NCBI GenBank assembly: GCA_025677825.1
Contig: JAIXMO010000003.1
Span: 62,001-126,000 of the forward strand
Length of the DNA stretch: 64,000 nucleotides
Direction: 5' to 3'
Source: Helicostylum pulchrum
Taxonomy: Eukaryota > Mucoromycota > Mucoromycetes > Mucorales > Mucoraceae
Part shown: positions 23,109 through 35,071 of the stretch, in pieces
Layout: every line of letters begins with the position of its first letter
Numbering within the stretch: position 1 is the stretch's first letter
Translations under genes and position numbers: made by a program
Notes under the pieces: model-generated
Seen by the model: the letters and a program-made list of their open reading frames with translations, nothing else
The model's database searches: none
What the model was told of the DNA's origin: nothing

Positions 23109-25234
23109 ATGAACAACAACACATCACCTACCACTTTATTACTTCAAGACCTTATCAATGCTCCTGCAAAGGCAGAATCCATCTTAGAATGCCTCACCGC
23201 AGATCAAATTATTATGATTGAAGATACAATTAACAGAGTAAAACGTAGAAAGATGGACAAATCTCAACTCCCTTCTCCTATCGCTACTCCTCCTACTTTG
23301 GCAAAAGACGTGGTAGAAACTACTTCCTCCTCTGCTGCTGCTATCGCCAATGCTTTAGCTGCTGCTATGGTTTCCGCTGCTTTACAAGCTCCTGCTACAA
23401 CAACCACTAAAACTAACTGTACACCTACTACTGTTACGCCCGCCAAGACAGTCACCACCCCTACTACTACTGGTACTGCTACTGCTACTGCTACTAGTAC
23501 TACTGCTTCGGTTACTTCTAATGATCCTATTGCTGAAGTAAAGGACGGTGTTGAATGGGTTTCTTTTGTTTACTCTCATAACCGTACTTTAAAACGTTAT
23601 TCCATTCGAACTGATATTCAAAAGGTTGCATTGGATATTGTTGACGATAAATTTAAAGCTGAGAATTGCGTAAGTGGATTTTTTTTTTCGGTGGCTGAAT
23701 AATTAAAAAATTTTAAAACTAACATTTTTATATTTTTTACGCCTTAGGTTTATCCCCGTGCTAATCTTCCAAAGGAAACTTACAAGGGAAATAGATGGTC
23801 ATATGAAACTGAATGTAATGATTTAGGATGGAAACTTGCATGGTTAAATAAATCGGAAATTGCTGGTAAACGTGGGTTAATTCAACGCGCAGTTGATTCT
23901 TATCGTAATCGTTATCCCAGTATGAGATCCAGACGTGTCGCTCGTCAAGAAAAGTTGTTGAATGGTACGCTCCGTAAAAGAAAGAATAGAGAAGAAGACG
24001 AAGATGCTTCAGCTGCTCATAATGCCGCTTCAAATACTGGCGCCGCCGCTATCCTTAACTCGGCGAATCAACAACTTTCTAATACTTCATTAGAAGCCGC
24101 TACAATTAAACCTGCTCATCAACCAAAGACAATTGCTATTGATGATTTAATCACCAATACACGTTATCGTATCAAGATCAATGTAGAAACTATTTCTTTG
24201 GATGAAATCTCTGTTGAATTCCGTAAACAAAATTGTCCTTTCCCTAGGGCTTATAATAATGATGATCCTGAGCAATACGCTGGTGGTCGTGCCAGATGGA
24301 ATGAGGATACAATGTGCAACGAACTTTGTTGGAAATTGGTAATTACATACAATTTAAAAAAAAAGGGAGGAGGTAAAACTAGTTATTAACTATTATTGTG
24401 TGTGTTTTATAGGCTTATTTGAACCCTAGAGTATTAGCAGGAAAGAAAAATTTGCTTCAACGTGCTTTAGATGTTTATCGCGCCAAGTTTATGCCAATGC
24501 TTCAACCTCGTAAATATTCTTCTCGTTCACCTCCTGTGCGAGTTATTGAAACGCCCACAGCTACTATTGAACAACAACAGCTTCTCAAGATGATGCCACC
24601 TACGATGTCTACACCTTTAACTGCTTCAGCACTTTCGGCACAAAACGCATTATTTGAACAAAAGAAGAAGTTCAAGAAAACTCACAAGAAAACGACAGAT
24701 TCACCTGTCATGTCATGTGCCAGCGGTACTACAGCATCTCTCGATTTTGGCGATTGCTTCTCGCTGGACGATGAAGTATCAAATACACTTACAATTACAA
24801 CTAATAACACTAATAATAATACACTCAAATCCATCAGCTTAACAAGTTTACCCCGTCAAACTGATCAAGATCCTATGATCTCACCATCCTATGATTCCAT
24901 GTATTCCGACACTCGCTTCTCTCCCTTTGATGAATCGATTAGTTGTCATACTTCTTCTTCTTCAGCCAATAGTATCGCTTGTACTCCAAGCCCTCCTGTC
25001 ACTGCTGACTTTTTTGGTTTTGCTGATGCTGATCTCTATGATTCATTCATGTTACCGCCTGTCAATGATACATTTATGCTGCTTGATTCTAACAATTCTG
25101 ATATGAAATGTTATGATTCGCTTATGTCTCCCTCTCTTCCCTCAAGCGCTGTTCATCAACAAGACTTGGTTAAACTTGAAGAAGATTTCCAAGATAACTT
25201 TGCTGCTGCTCACTTATTGGACCCTCTCTTTTAA
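23109..25234 (+). CDS. Fungal DUF8032-like protein with two repeated domains
   Basis: Three exons, 23109-23669, 23748-24338 and 24413-25234, give 657 residues. After an Ala/Thr-rich low-complexity stretch (residues about 60-140) there is a first domain with GVEWVSFVYSHNRTLKRYSIRT, YPRANLPKETYKG and RWSYETECNDLGWKLAWLN. A second copy at about 313-410 has TRYRIKINVETISLDEISVE, CPFPRAYNN and RARWNEDTMCNELCWKLAYLN. The shared W-x(n)-C-N-x-L-x-W-K-L-A-x-L-N pattern shows an internal duplication. This resembles the fungal-specific DUF8032, named from memory. A basic KRRK stretch and an acidic, Ser/Asp-rich C-terminus ending DLVKLEEDFQDNF look like a nuclear signal and a possible activation region, so a transcription-related role is a guess. 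Confidence 0.8.
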
Positions 25235-25771
25235 ACAACAAAAAACAACAAACAAAAAAAAAACATCCCTCTTTGTCTCTCTCATCTTTTGTGTAAATAG
25301 TTTCCCCTTTTCAATGTTCACCCCCAACTCGTATATCATCTTCCTCTCCCCAAAAACCAAAAAACTTCATACTTAATCTAAACCCAAAAACCCCACCCAC
25401 CCCCCAAAAAACCTCTATTATATTAGAAACACTTTATATGTACAACTCACCCTTCTCCAAAAAACCAAAAAACCTTTTTCTTTTTTTTTCTTTTTTTTAT
25501 CTATCTATAGACAAATTATATACACCACCACCATTTTTGACAATGTATATATTATAAAACCCCCCAAAAATTGATTTATTATTTATTCTAACTTTTCTCC
25601 TGTATAAAAAAAAACATAATAAAAAAAATTTCATTTTTTCCACATTAAAAAAAAAAAGTAGTCTTTATTTGTTGTTTATTTTTCGTGTATGGCGTTTTTC
25701 AGGTTTTTTTTTAAAGGAAAAAAGGTTGATTGACAGGAACACTTTTTTCTTTTTTTTCCTTCCCGCAAAAA
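25235..25771. other. Intergenic, 3' UTR-like CT/CA-rich
   Basis: About 540 bp. The first half is rich in C, A and T (CCCC AAAAA blocks), like the 3' untranslated regions of other genes here. The second half is poly-A/T and precedes the next start codon. Confidence 0.4.
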
Positions 25772-27822
25772 ATGGTAAGAACTAAAAAGCAAGTCATTGA
25801 TTCCATTGCAATCAAAAACATTATCAAAGGTACTTTTTTTAAAAAAAAACCTCTTTCACGTAATAACTTTTTTTTTAAAAAAAAGATAATTTTAAAGATG
25901 TAGTTCCTACGACTACAACTACAACTACAACTGTATCTGATTTTTACTCGACAAATATACCGGCCAGTCCTTTACCTACACTGAAGTTGTATGATACAAA
26001 TGTATTGGTTTATATAATACAAACAGAGAGAGAGTATAAAAGAACTTATTTTTTTTTTTTTCCCTGCAAAAAAGTATTCACATCCTCACTGGTTACCTCC
26101 TCCTACACCAGTTCTAGAAAGGTTCGATAGCTTAGACGATAAGAGAAAAAAAAAACACGACTTTATTTAACAAGTGTACTTTATAGTGAAACATTACACT
26201 TTGAACCACCTTATGTCATGAACAACTTTTGGCCACCGTTACCTTCTGATAATAAAAAGCTATCAACAAATAGTGGTAAAAAATTGGAATCCATGTTTAG
26301 TAACTTGAGCCGTCAAGAAATTCAAGAAATGATGATTGATTGTAACGGCAACGAGGTAATAAATATGTATACTTTCTTTTTTTAAAAAAAAAGTTAACCT
26401 TTTTATTTTTTTTTGCGTTTCATAAAAAGGACGAAGCTATTTTACGCTTGATCACACGAACGGATTATTTAGAGAATATACGTCATCGTATTCGTATCAA
26501 TAACAAAAGTAAGTGTGGGTGAGAAAATAACTACACTTTATGTTAAAAAAAATCCCGCACTCACACACACACACACTCTTCTTTAGCTGTTCCTTGTAAA
26601 ACTCTTACCGTTCCACCACTACCTCTTGCCGCTCAACCTATTTTAAAAGAAATCCAAAAGATTTCACCACTTTTAACACACCAAAAGACAGCACCAAAGC
26701 CAATTTTGTTACCTAGTCCACCTCCACCACCGATCATTCAAAAATCCATGGCCAATAAACCTTTATTACCTTTACCTGTCAACGAATCTCGTCAAACAAA
26801 ACCCGTTCAACTTGTTTCTCCCAACAAAGAGAAAGCACTAGTAGTAGTTAAAAAGGTAAGTAGCACAAAATAAAAGTGTTTACGCATGTGTACTAAAAAA
26901 AAACAAATATTCCCCCAATAATAGATACCCGCAGCAACAGCACCGGATACTGATAAAACCACTACCCATTTACATAAAACGCACAAGAAACATCACCGAT
27001 CCTCTTTCAGTGGAGGAGGAGGAGGGGGTATGCACTCTACGGGTCGTCTCACACTAGACGACGCATTGCAGCAGATCAAAGACAGTAAATCGAATGAAGA
27101 GATGGACGGGTACGCAGGATGGTCTGCTGCGCGTCTTCGAGCGTTTAAAATGATTGAAAAGAACCCAAACAGTTATTATTATCGATTCAATGCTCCTGGC
27201 GAGCAGCAGAAAAAGGGAAAGTGGACAGATGACGAAAACGCCTTGTTTTTAAGTAGACTCAAACAAGTAGGTGCCAATTCTCAATGGGGTATATTTTCTA
27301 TTGCTATACCTGGAAGAGTAGGATATCAAGTAAGTTATTTTTGTTGCGTGCGCTTGAAAACTTTCGTCGATCTCTTATGTGTAAAAAAAATAGTGTTCAA
27401 ATTATTACAGGTTTATGATTGAAAGTGGCCAACTTCATGACCCAAACTACGTCCTTGATGAAAAAGGAAAAGCGCGTTACTTGTTTGATAAAAAGACAGA
27501 AGATGGTGCTGTAGAAAAAATATTTCGAAAGCATAGTAAGCACGGTAGTATGTCGTTGGAAGAAGCTGGCTCTGGTGCTGCTGCGGCTGCTCCGTCAAAG
27601 AAAAGGAAACAGGCCAAGAGTAGCAGCAGAAAGGATGACTCGGACGACGATGATGATCCGACATTCAAAATTAAAAAATCTTTGTCGGGTGCTCCAAAGA
27701 AAAAGTGTTTACCGCCAAAAGATATTACATGTAAAAAACAGTATCCGCTTATTTTACCGGTTGGAGTTAGGGTCACCCGGCAGAGGGCTCAACAGCATGA
27801 ACAGTCTAACGATGAAAATTGA
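25772..27822 (+). CDS. Myb/SANT-domain DNA-binding protein
   Basis: About seven exons join in frame from ATG 25772 to TGA 27820-27822. The N-terminal exons are short, with a poly-Thr run coded by ACT repeats and Pro-rich linkers. The recognisable part is a single Myb/SANT repeat near 27220-27440: GKWTDDENALFLSRLKQVG, SQWGIFSIAIPGRVGYQ, then, across an intron, CSNYYRFMIESG. The Trp spacing and the GRxxYQCxNYYR third helix are typical of SANT proteins. The C-terminus is lysine-rich with an acidic run (DDSDDDDDPTFKIKK), likely nuclear. Function is otherwise unknown. Introns 1 and 3 contain T7A9, T9A8 and T7A9 palindromes. Confidence 0.8.
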
Positions 27823-28318
27823 ATCAGTGGTATAACAATAAAAAGTATTTATAATAGCCAAAAAAGTACACCATAGATCTTTTCAGAGAAAAAAAAGTTT
27901 TTAAAAGAGTTATTACAGAAGGTTATGGACTTGACGAATTAAGTTTATACGCAATAAGGTTTAGAGTGTATTTTGCTTTTTAAGCAAATGCATTTATTCT
28001 CACACTCTTTTATGTGTAATTGAGTGGTCCAACTGCTTATACTTTCCTATCTGGTCAGGATCAGCATTATGATATAAACAATTTTTTTTTAAAGACCTAT
28101 TTGTTTGTTTATAGCACAACATCTTTTTTTTTTTTTGGAAGAAGCGTTTCCTTCTATAAAAGTTCAACTAATTACAAGAAAAGAAAAATCTATATAGTAT
28201 ACTTTGTCCTCCCTCTATCTCTCTCTCTCTTTTTTTTGCCGCTCCTCCTCGTGGATCTCCAATTCAAAATACCATAAACAATTTTTGTACGCTCCAACAC
28301 TTTTTTTTTTGGGGAAAT
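27823..28318. other. Intergenic, no gene seen
   Basis: 3' flank of the Myb gene up to the left arm of the inverted-repeat element. AT-rich, with a CT microsatellite near 28210-28230. Open frames have no coding character. Confidence 0.4.
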
Positions 28319-28665
28319 GATTTAGGCTTCGTGTACCAAATGTAACAATAATAAGCTTCGAATTTGGGGTTAGCAGGTTTTTTTTTTATATATACAGATC
28401 TCATCTATAACTACAATTTCAAAAAGGTTTCTTTTGTAAAGCACGTTAATAAGCATGTATATCTTGATAACTGATTAAAGCTTATGTTGGCGGGTTATGA
28501 GCCGTAAAAAAAAACTATATGTATGGTCTTTTTGCCCGAAGCGGGATGTTGATAAGGTTGGATAGTGCCATTTCGTGTTACAACGTAGGAAATACGAACA
28601 GACCTCACCTTTTAGTTTAATACAAGATTCTGGGCCGTGCTACTGTATACTGTTAAGTTATGAAA
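28319..28665 (+). repeat. Left arm of the long inverted repeat
   Basis: Begins near the TTAGGCTT motif and runs to about TAAGTTATG. It pairs with the right arm at 31310-31661 in opposite orientation. Its 25-bp block at 28609-28633 is the exception: it lies in the same orientation as its counterpart. Confidence 0.7.
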
Positions 28666-29359
28666 TATTTTGTGTAATTTTTTTTCCCAGTTACTTCCTA
28701 CCTTGCAGGAACCTTTTTAGGGAATTCATGATACACGGTTCTATTTGCAAGGTCAATCCAAAAAAGTGCGACGTATTTTGTTACTTTTTCTTGCATTCAC
28801 TCAACTTGGTTTTGTCTGCGTAAGTCAAAACAGCTGCATTCGCACATGTATAATATAAATGATTAATTTGAAGCGAAATAGATAGTAATAAGTACGTCAT
28901 AATTAGTAAATAGACCTATTTTATCATCCTTTTTTTTTTGTACATCACCTGTATATATTTATTCCTTTTTTTATTTTTATGTTCTTGTTTTCGCGTTTCT
29001 GTTTTTATTTGATTTTGCGTTTGTACATACCGATATGGTTCTTCTTAGAGTAATGGTCATCCGTAAAGGTAAGCAAAAAGTAATATGGAACACTTATTAA
29101 TCGACCGCGTAAATTGACTGTGTATCAATATTTCTCCTTATTTTATCGGCAGAACGCCAGTAAAGCCATCTGAATCACTTAGAAAATCTTCAGATTATAT
29201 AACGTCTTTTGGTTTGAAACTATACCAGTTGATAATTGTATGTAAAGATCATTCCCTTGTTATAGCTGAAGATGGAAATATAGCCATTCAAAAGGCTCAA
29301 GGCTTTTCTTTTAAAGACATCCCTCCAGTTGATTTTATGTGAAAATAGATATGCTGGCA

Positions 29360-30730
29360 ATGTCTCCTTACATCAAACTATTGCAAAAGCGGGAATATTT
29401 CGAACTATCAGCTGAATACTGTGAACTACTAAACTATTACTGGGCCTTTCACCTCAAAATGAAATAAAAAGGCTGGTCCTTTAGAAATCCTAGCCCCACT
29501 CCTGAAATTCGGAACAAAAACAAAAATCTCAAGCAGAAAAAAATAAAAATAAACTGCAAGCAGTGTAGCGAAATGGGCCAAAAAAAAAAGAGTTGTGCAC
29601 AGATTTAGGCCCAGGAATGAAGATCAGAAAACTTATATAAAAGTTGGTGCGGTTATTACGGCTCAGTTACTGGCTGGATCCATTATCAACAACGCGATCA
29701 ATAATGGAACCGTCATGGTTAACACCATTGAAATCTATGGTAGAAAAAAAATTGTTGATAACCACAGAGAGCCATTTGGGAACAAGAAGCACCAGTCTAT
29801 CCGTACCTCCATGTAAGACACGATACTTTGACGTGTGGTCGACTACTCATAGTATTAAAGACGGACCAACACTAGTCATCGGCACACAGACGTTCAATGC
29901 TCTTATCACTTCTTCTATTTGATAGGACCAAACGACAAGACCAAGCGTGGGCGGGGTAACGACAAACTTCCAACTACTCGGAGAGGACTCTTTATCTATA
30001 AGCATTTACTTGGTTGAAAAGTCCATCAAAAAAGCAAAAAGCCTGGCTGAGAACATCTGTTCTGAAACAAGGGCGTCAGGCTTCACTTTAAAAAGCTCTC
30101 ATTGATGAATGCGTAGAAGTAGAAAAAAAAGAAGTAGAAAAAGAAAAAGTTGTAGAAGTAGCTAAGAAAAAGGAGGTAAAGAAGGCAGCCGCGGCCTGTG
30201 AAGTCGCGTTTTCAGAAGGTTACTTGAGTAACGTTGGTCTGTCTATCTTGTTACTATCAAATGAGGTATGTAACGAGAGACTTATGTTGACCAAAAAAGA
30301 TATAACACCAACAAAAGAAGTGGAGTCGTTCAAAAAAAAGGTTGGTGTCTATCTGGAGCTAAACAAAGCCGGTATACGAAATAACTTTTGATTGACATTG
30401 ATGCTCTCTTTGTGGACGAAGTACGAGCGATTAAAGTTCTTGGAAATCAAGAGTTTAATAACAGGCTAGAAAAACTGGCCGCTTGACTATACCCTTATAT
30501 CATCATCGCTAAATATTCCACTGAAGCAACTACCGTACAATCGTTTGGTTATTTTAAAAAATGACTTTGATCCCTCTCCTCCAAAAATCATTTTTTATTA
30601 TTATTGTAACGATTACAGTAGCGGCTATATTCAAGGGTGGATTTCTCCAGGACACCTGATTCCGTCCCCCACTATTATCGCTAATAATCGATTTAAGGAT
30701 AGATTTCCTGAGAATTTCAGTCACCCTTAA
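29360..30730 (+). pseudogene. Degenerate ORF remains inside the inverted-repeat element
   Basis: Fragments in shifting frames with stops. A Ser/Lys-rich segment (29450-29580) ends in a zinc-knuckle-like CKQCSEMGQKKKSC, with Gln where a CCHC knuckle has His. Then come RFRPRNEDQKTYIKVGAV (29595 onward), PTLVIGTQTFNAL in another frame near 29868, and a Lys/Glu-rich coiled-coil stretch (30090-30260). No frame runs longer than about 90 codons. The order suggests one ancient coding sequence on the plus strand. The protein family is not recognised, and this is not evidence of a working transposase. Confidence 0.5.
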
Positions 30731-30748
30731 ATAGAGCGGCTACTGTAT
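30614..30748. repeat. Small inverted repeat nested in the element
   Basis: ACAGTAGCGGCTATATTCAA at 30615-30634 (the arm continues to about 30639) is answered in reverse complement at 30722-30748 with three or four mismatches. The loop is about 80 bp. It could be a MITE-like insertion or a hairpin left by recombination. Confidence 0.55.
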
Positions 30749-31309
30749 CATTTTATTGCACTTCAATCCACCTCCCCGTTTTTTATTGTTGTGATTATTG
30801 TCATCCCAAATAAAGATTTAGTTTATTTTCGATTTTTCATCTAATCAATCAACTAATGTCGCTTACACGAACTAAAATATTACCACCAGTTTTATAATTT
30901 ATTTACTTGGTCCCATGTATTCTAATCAAGATAATTGGCTGTAAAATTTAATGAAATATGAAGTATGCCAATAATCTCTGAAAAAAGTGTATTATGTTCC
31001 ATTTACAGTGCTATTGTAACTTATACTACTATACATTCCAATCAAACAATCGGATCTCTTTCCATTTTTATTTGAGGCTGTTTGTGTTACTTATGTAATA
31101 CCTTTTTTTCTTGTCCGAAAAGGTTTACATATTTCTTTAACAGTAAATAATATAAATTGTAGGAGTTGATTTGTGCCAATATGACAAATAAAAATGCAGT
31201 ACATAAAATTAAGACAAAGAAAAAGATTTCTACAGGATAGAAAGTAACGGGGAGAAAAAAAGCTACCAAAAGATTCTATAGTTTTACACCAAAAAATAAA
31301 TGTATTATA

Positions 31310-31661
31310 ATGCATAAATTAACAATTTAGTAGCACGGCCCCTTTAGTTTAATACAAGATTCTGGTCTGTTCGTATTCTTCACCTTGTAACACAAAATGG
31401 CACTATCCAACTTTATCAAGCATATCCCCCAACTCAACTTCCCGCTTCGGGCAAAAAGCCCATATATATAGTTTTTTATAGCTCATTACCCGCCAACATA
31501 AGGTTTAATCAATTAACCTGAAACACATGTTTATTACCGCGCTTTACAAGAAACCTTTGGAAATTGTACTTATGAAATGAGATCTGTATAAAAAAATAAA
31601 TTCTGCTACCCCAAATTCGAAACTTCTTATTATTGTTACAATCGGTACAAGCCTAAGTTAC
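31310..31661 (-). repeat. Right arm of the long inverted repeat
   Basis: Reverse complement of the left arm. Outer end near GGTACAAGCCTAAGTTAC, inner end near AACAATTTAGTAGCACGG. Confidence 0.7.
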
Positions 31662-32425
31662 TTCCGAATAATTTCTGAAAAAAGTGTATCCGAATACATG
31701 ATTTAGCCTGTGAGTCCATTCGGAAAACTTAATTCGTCATTTTTTGTGAGAGTAGAATGTGTGAGAGTGTCAGTGAGAGAAAGAAAAAAGAAAGAAGATC
31801 GGCTATAAATAAAATCTGGACCTTTAAGTTTTGAGTTCTATATGGTGGTACATTGCATTTACACGTATCTATTCGGATGGTATATATATATATCCTATTT
31901 CTTGGAAGACTCTTGTGTAATTTTCTATTTTACATCGATTAGATTTTACTAGATTACAATCGATGTATATATTCTTTTATCCATTGGGATTGTCTATCGG
32001 TGTAATTGATCTGGACTCTTTTTTTTAAAGAAAAAAAAGTGCATCATATTGAACGCATTTCATGTTTAAAAGAAATTTAATAAAGAGCTAAAGGTTATTA
32101 CGAAATAGTGTTATAATGCAAATCTTTTTTGTTTATTATTAAATCCAGGTCATATACAAGGTTTGGAAAAAAAAAAAAAATCATCATGTTCGTGAGAATG
32201 GTTACACCACGATATACTGGCTAAATCCAAATCAAGCTATGATTGTTGTTGTTGGGGAAAAATCATATCACGACGTTATATAAGACAGTTTTTTTTTCTG
32301 CTTTTTTTAAAAAAATCCATCAAAAAATACAAAAATCATTTTTGTTTTTCTTTTCTTCTTTTTCCTCTTCTTTTACACATATATTTTTTTTAAAAAAATA
32401 ACAACCTCCTTTTTTCTATTTTAAT
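31662..32425. other. Upstream region of glycogen synthase
   Basis: No gene seen. It contains a T8-A3-G-A8 near-palindrome at about 32022-32040, TA repeats near 31880, a T7A7 palindrome at 32302-32315 and a T8A7 palindrome at 32384-32398, which lies 28 bp before the glycogen synthase ATG. Confidence 0.45.
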
Positions 32426-34868
32426 ATGACTGGTAGTATTCAACAAAAAGACGTATATAACCCACTTTTATTCGAGATTGCTTGGGAAGTTGCCAATAAA
32501 GGTTTGTAAATAAATAAATAAAAAAACGCGTATTTTCTTTCCAGGTTTTAAAGTTCAATTTTTTTCTTTTCTCTAGTGGGTGGTATTTATACCGTCATTA
32601 AAACTAAAGTACCAGTCACCGTTCGTGAATATGGAGACCGTTACTGTTTAATCGGTCCTTTATCTTACAAGACGGCACCTATGGAAGTGGAAGCGCTTGA
32701 CCCTCCCGCTGGTATTATCCGAGACACTTTAGAAATTATGTCTAGCCAAGGTGTAAAGTACTTGTTTGGTAGATGGTTGGTAGAAGGAGCACCTTACGTT
32801 CTCTTATTCGATACGGGTAGCGTCTTTAACCGATTAGATGAATGGAAAGGAGATCTTTGGCGTGTGGCTGGAATTCCTAGTCCTCCTAGTGATCAAGAAA
32901 CAAACGAAGCCATTTTGTTTGGTTATGTAGTCACTTGGTTCCTTGGTGAAGTTGCAAAAAAGGTAAAAAAAAAAACAAAAAACTTGTAACATTAAACAGT
33001 TTTTTAAATTAAAACAACTGATCGTAGTACAATGAACAAGCATCTTTACCTGATTCTCCTGCACCTGCTATTATTGCTCATTTCCACGAATGGTTAGCAG
33101 GTGTTGCAATTCCTTTAATCAAAAAGCGTAAGATTGATGTTACTACTATTTTTACAACTCATGCCACCTTATTGGGTCGTTACTTGTGTGCTGGCTCGGT
33201 TGATTTTTATAACAACCTTCGCGACTTTGATGTTGATCATGAGGCAGGTAAACGTGGTATTTATCATCGTTACTGTATTGAAAGGGGTGCAGCACATTGT
33301 TCCGATGTCTTTACTACTGTTAGTCATATTACTGCATATGAAAGTGAGCATCTTTTGAAACGTAAACCAGGTATGTACAAAAATTAATCTATCTAAAAAA
33401 AAACTTACCTAACCCAATTATTTAAAAAGATGGTGTATTGCCAAACGGTTTAAATGTTGTAAAGTTCCAAGCTGTTCACGAGTTCCAAAACAAACATGCC
33501 TTAAATAAGGAAAAAATCAATGACTTTGTTCGTGGTCACTTTTATGGTCATTACGATTTCGATTTGGATAACACTGTTTACTTTTTCACCGCTGGTCGTT
33601 ACGAATATCGTAATAAAGGCGTTGATATGTTTGTAGAATCACTCAGTCGTAAGTAGAAAAAAAACCCCCCGGGAAAAAAGCTTACTAAATATTATAAAAC
33701 AGGCTTAAATGATCGCTTAAAGGCTGCTAAATCAAGTACTACTGTTGTCGCCTTTATTGTCATGCCCGCTGCCACAAGATCCTTTAACGTAGAAGCCCTT
33801 AAGGGTCAAGCAGTTACCAAACAATTAAGAGAGACTGTAAATGAAATTCAAAGTCGTATCGGTAAGCGTATTTATGAAGATGCATTAAGAGGTGGAGAGT
33901 TAAACCCTGCCGATTTTCTGTCGAGTGAGGATAAGGTGCTTTTGAAACGTCGTGTATTTGCCTTGAAAAATAATAGTTTGCCTCCTATTGTTACTCATAA
34001 TATGGTCGATGATGCCCTTGATCCTATTATTACGCAAGTACGTCGTTTGGGCTTATACAATAAACCCGAGGATCGTGTCAAGACAATCTTCCATCCCGAA
34101 TTTTTAAATGCTAATAACCCATTGTTGGGTCTTGATTATGAAGATTTTGTTCGTGGTTGTCATCTTGGTGTATTTCCATCTTATTATGAGCCTTGGGGTT
34201 ATACACCTGCAGAATGTACTGTGATGGGTGTACCTTCCATTACAACAAAGTAAGTTTTTTTTTACGGGAACCAAAAACAAGACGGTATTAACTTTTTATT
34301 TATTAGCTTATCTGGATTTGGTTGTTTTATGGACGAAAATATTGAAAATTGCGAGGATTACGGTATTTATATCGTCGATAGACGTCTTAAATCAGTCGAG
34401 GAATCTATTCAACAATTATGTGAACAAATGTTCAGATTCTGTCAAAAGACTCGTCGTCAGCGTATTAATCAACGTAACCGTACTGAACGATTATCAGATT
34501 TATTGGATTGGAAACGTATGGGTTTAGAATATATCAAGGCTCGTCAATTGGCCTTACGTCGTGTCTATCCCGAATCATTCTTGGACGATGAAGAGGAGGA
34601 AGAGGTAGCAATAAAAAAGATCCCCAAACCTTTGTCTGCTCCTGCTAGTCCTCGTATTCGTCAATTGGTCAATGGTTACTTTAACGATCAGAATGAAGAA
34701 GACGATGAAGATGATGATTTGGGTATTCCTTTGCCTAGAAAAGAATTCCCGGCTCTGAATAGAAAAGGCAGTGAAGGTGATTCACGCGAAGCTGAATTGT
34801 TGAGAGAAGGTGATATCATGACATTAAACAAGCTTACTTTGGAAGAAAAGAAACAAAGACATCATTAA
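32426..34868 (+). CDS. GSY1: Glycogen synthase (GT3)
   Basis: Transfers glucose from UDP-glucose to the non-reducing end of glycogen in the cytosol. Six to seven exons join from ATG 32426 to TAA 34868, about 700 residues, normal for fungal GT3 enzymes. Landmarks: [12 protein letters not shown] then [11 protein letters not shown] (UDP-glucose site, exon 1-2 junction), [49 protein letters not shown], and [20 protein letters not shown], the catalytic E-x7-E-type motif. The Arg cluster [18 protein letters not shown] for glucose-6-phosphate activation is present. The tail has likely phosphorylation sites ([11 protein letters not shown]) and an acidic run. Regulation by phosphorylation is expected from the family. 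The symbol is by homology to yeast GSY1/GSY2. Confidence 0.95.
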
Positions 34869-35071
34869 TTTTCTTAAAGCATAAATACTCATACATCACT
34901 AAACCCCCTCCATTTACATTTTACATTTTAAATATAAAAAAAAAGATCTGAAAGATAACTTTACCTATAAAAGGGAACTGAAACTGTTTTTTGAAACACC
35001 TGAAATTATATAAAAGACAGAAAAAAGTAATTCCTTCTTTTCCTTTCTATTTAAACCCTAAAAAAAAAAAT

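Larger units (their letters stand above)
28319..31661. mobile_element. Decayed DNA element with long terminal inverted repeats
   Basis: The left arm (28319 to about 28665) and right arm (about 31310-31661) are reverse complements with scattered mismatches. Examples: TGTAACAATAATAAG with AATTTGGGG at 28340-28369 answers the right arm at 31608-31640, and TTGGATAGTGCCATTT at 28558 answers 31397-31412. Weaker similarity continues about 100 bp further inward on both sides. The 2.6-kb interior has only broken frames. The arm length fits a Mutator-like or foldback-type element rather than a short-TIR family, but no transposase domain is recognisable, so the family is open. No target-site duplication could be fixed by eye. 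Confidence 0.7.
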
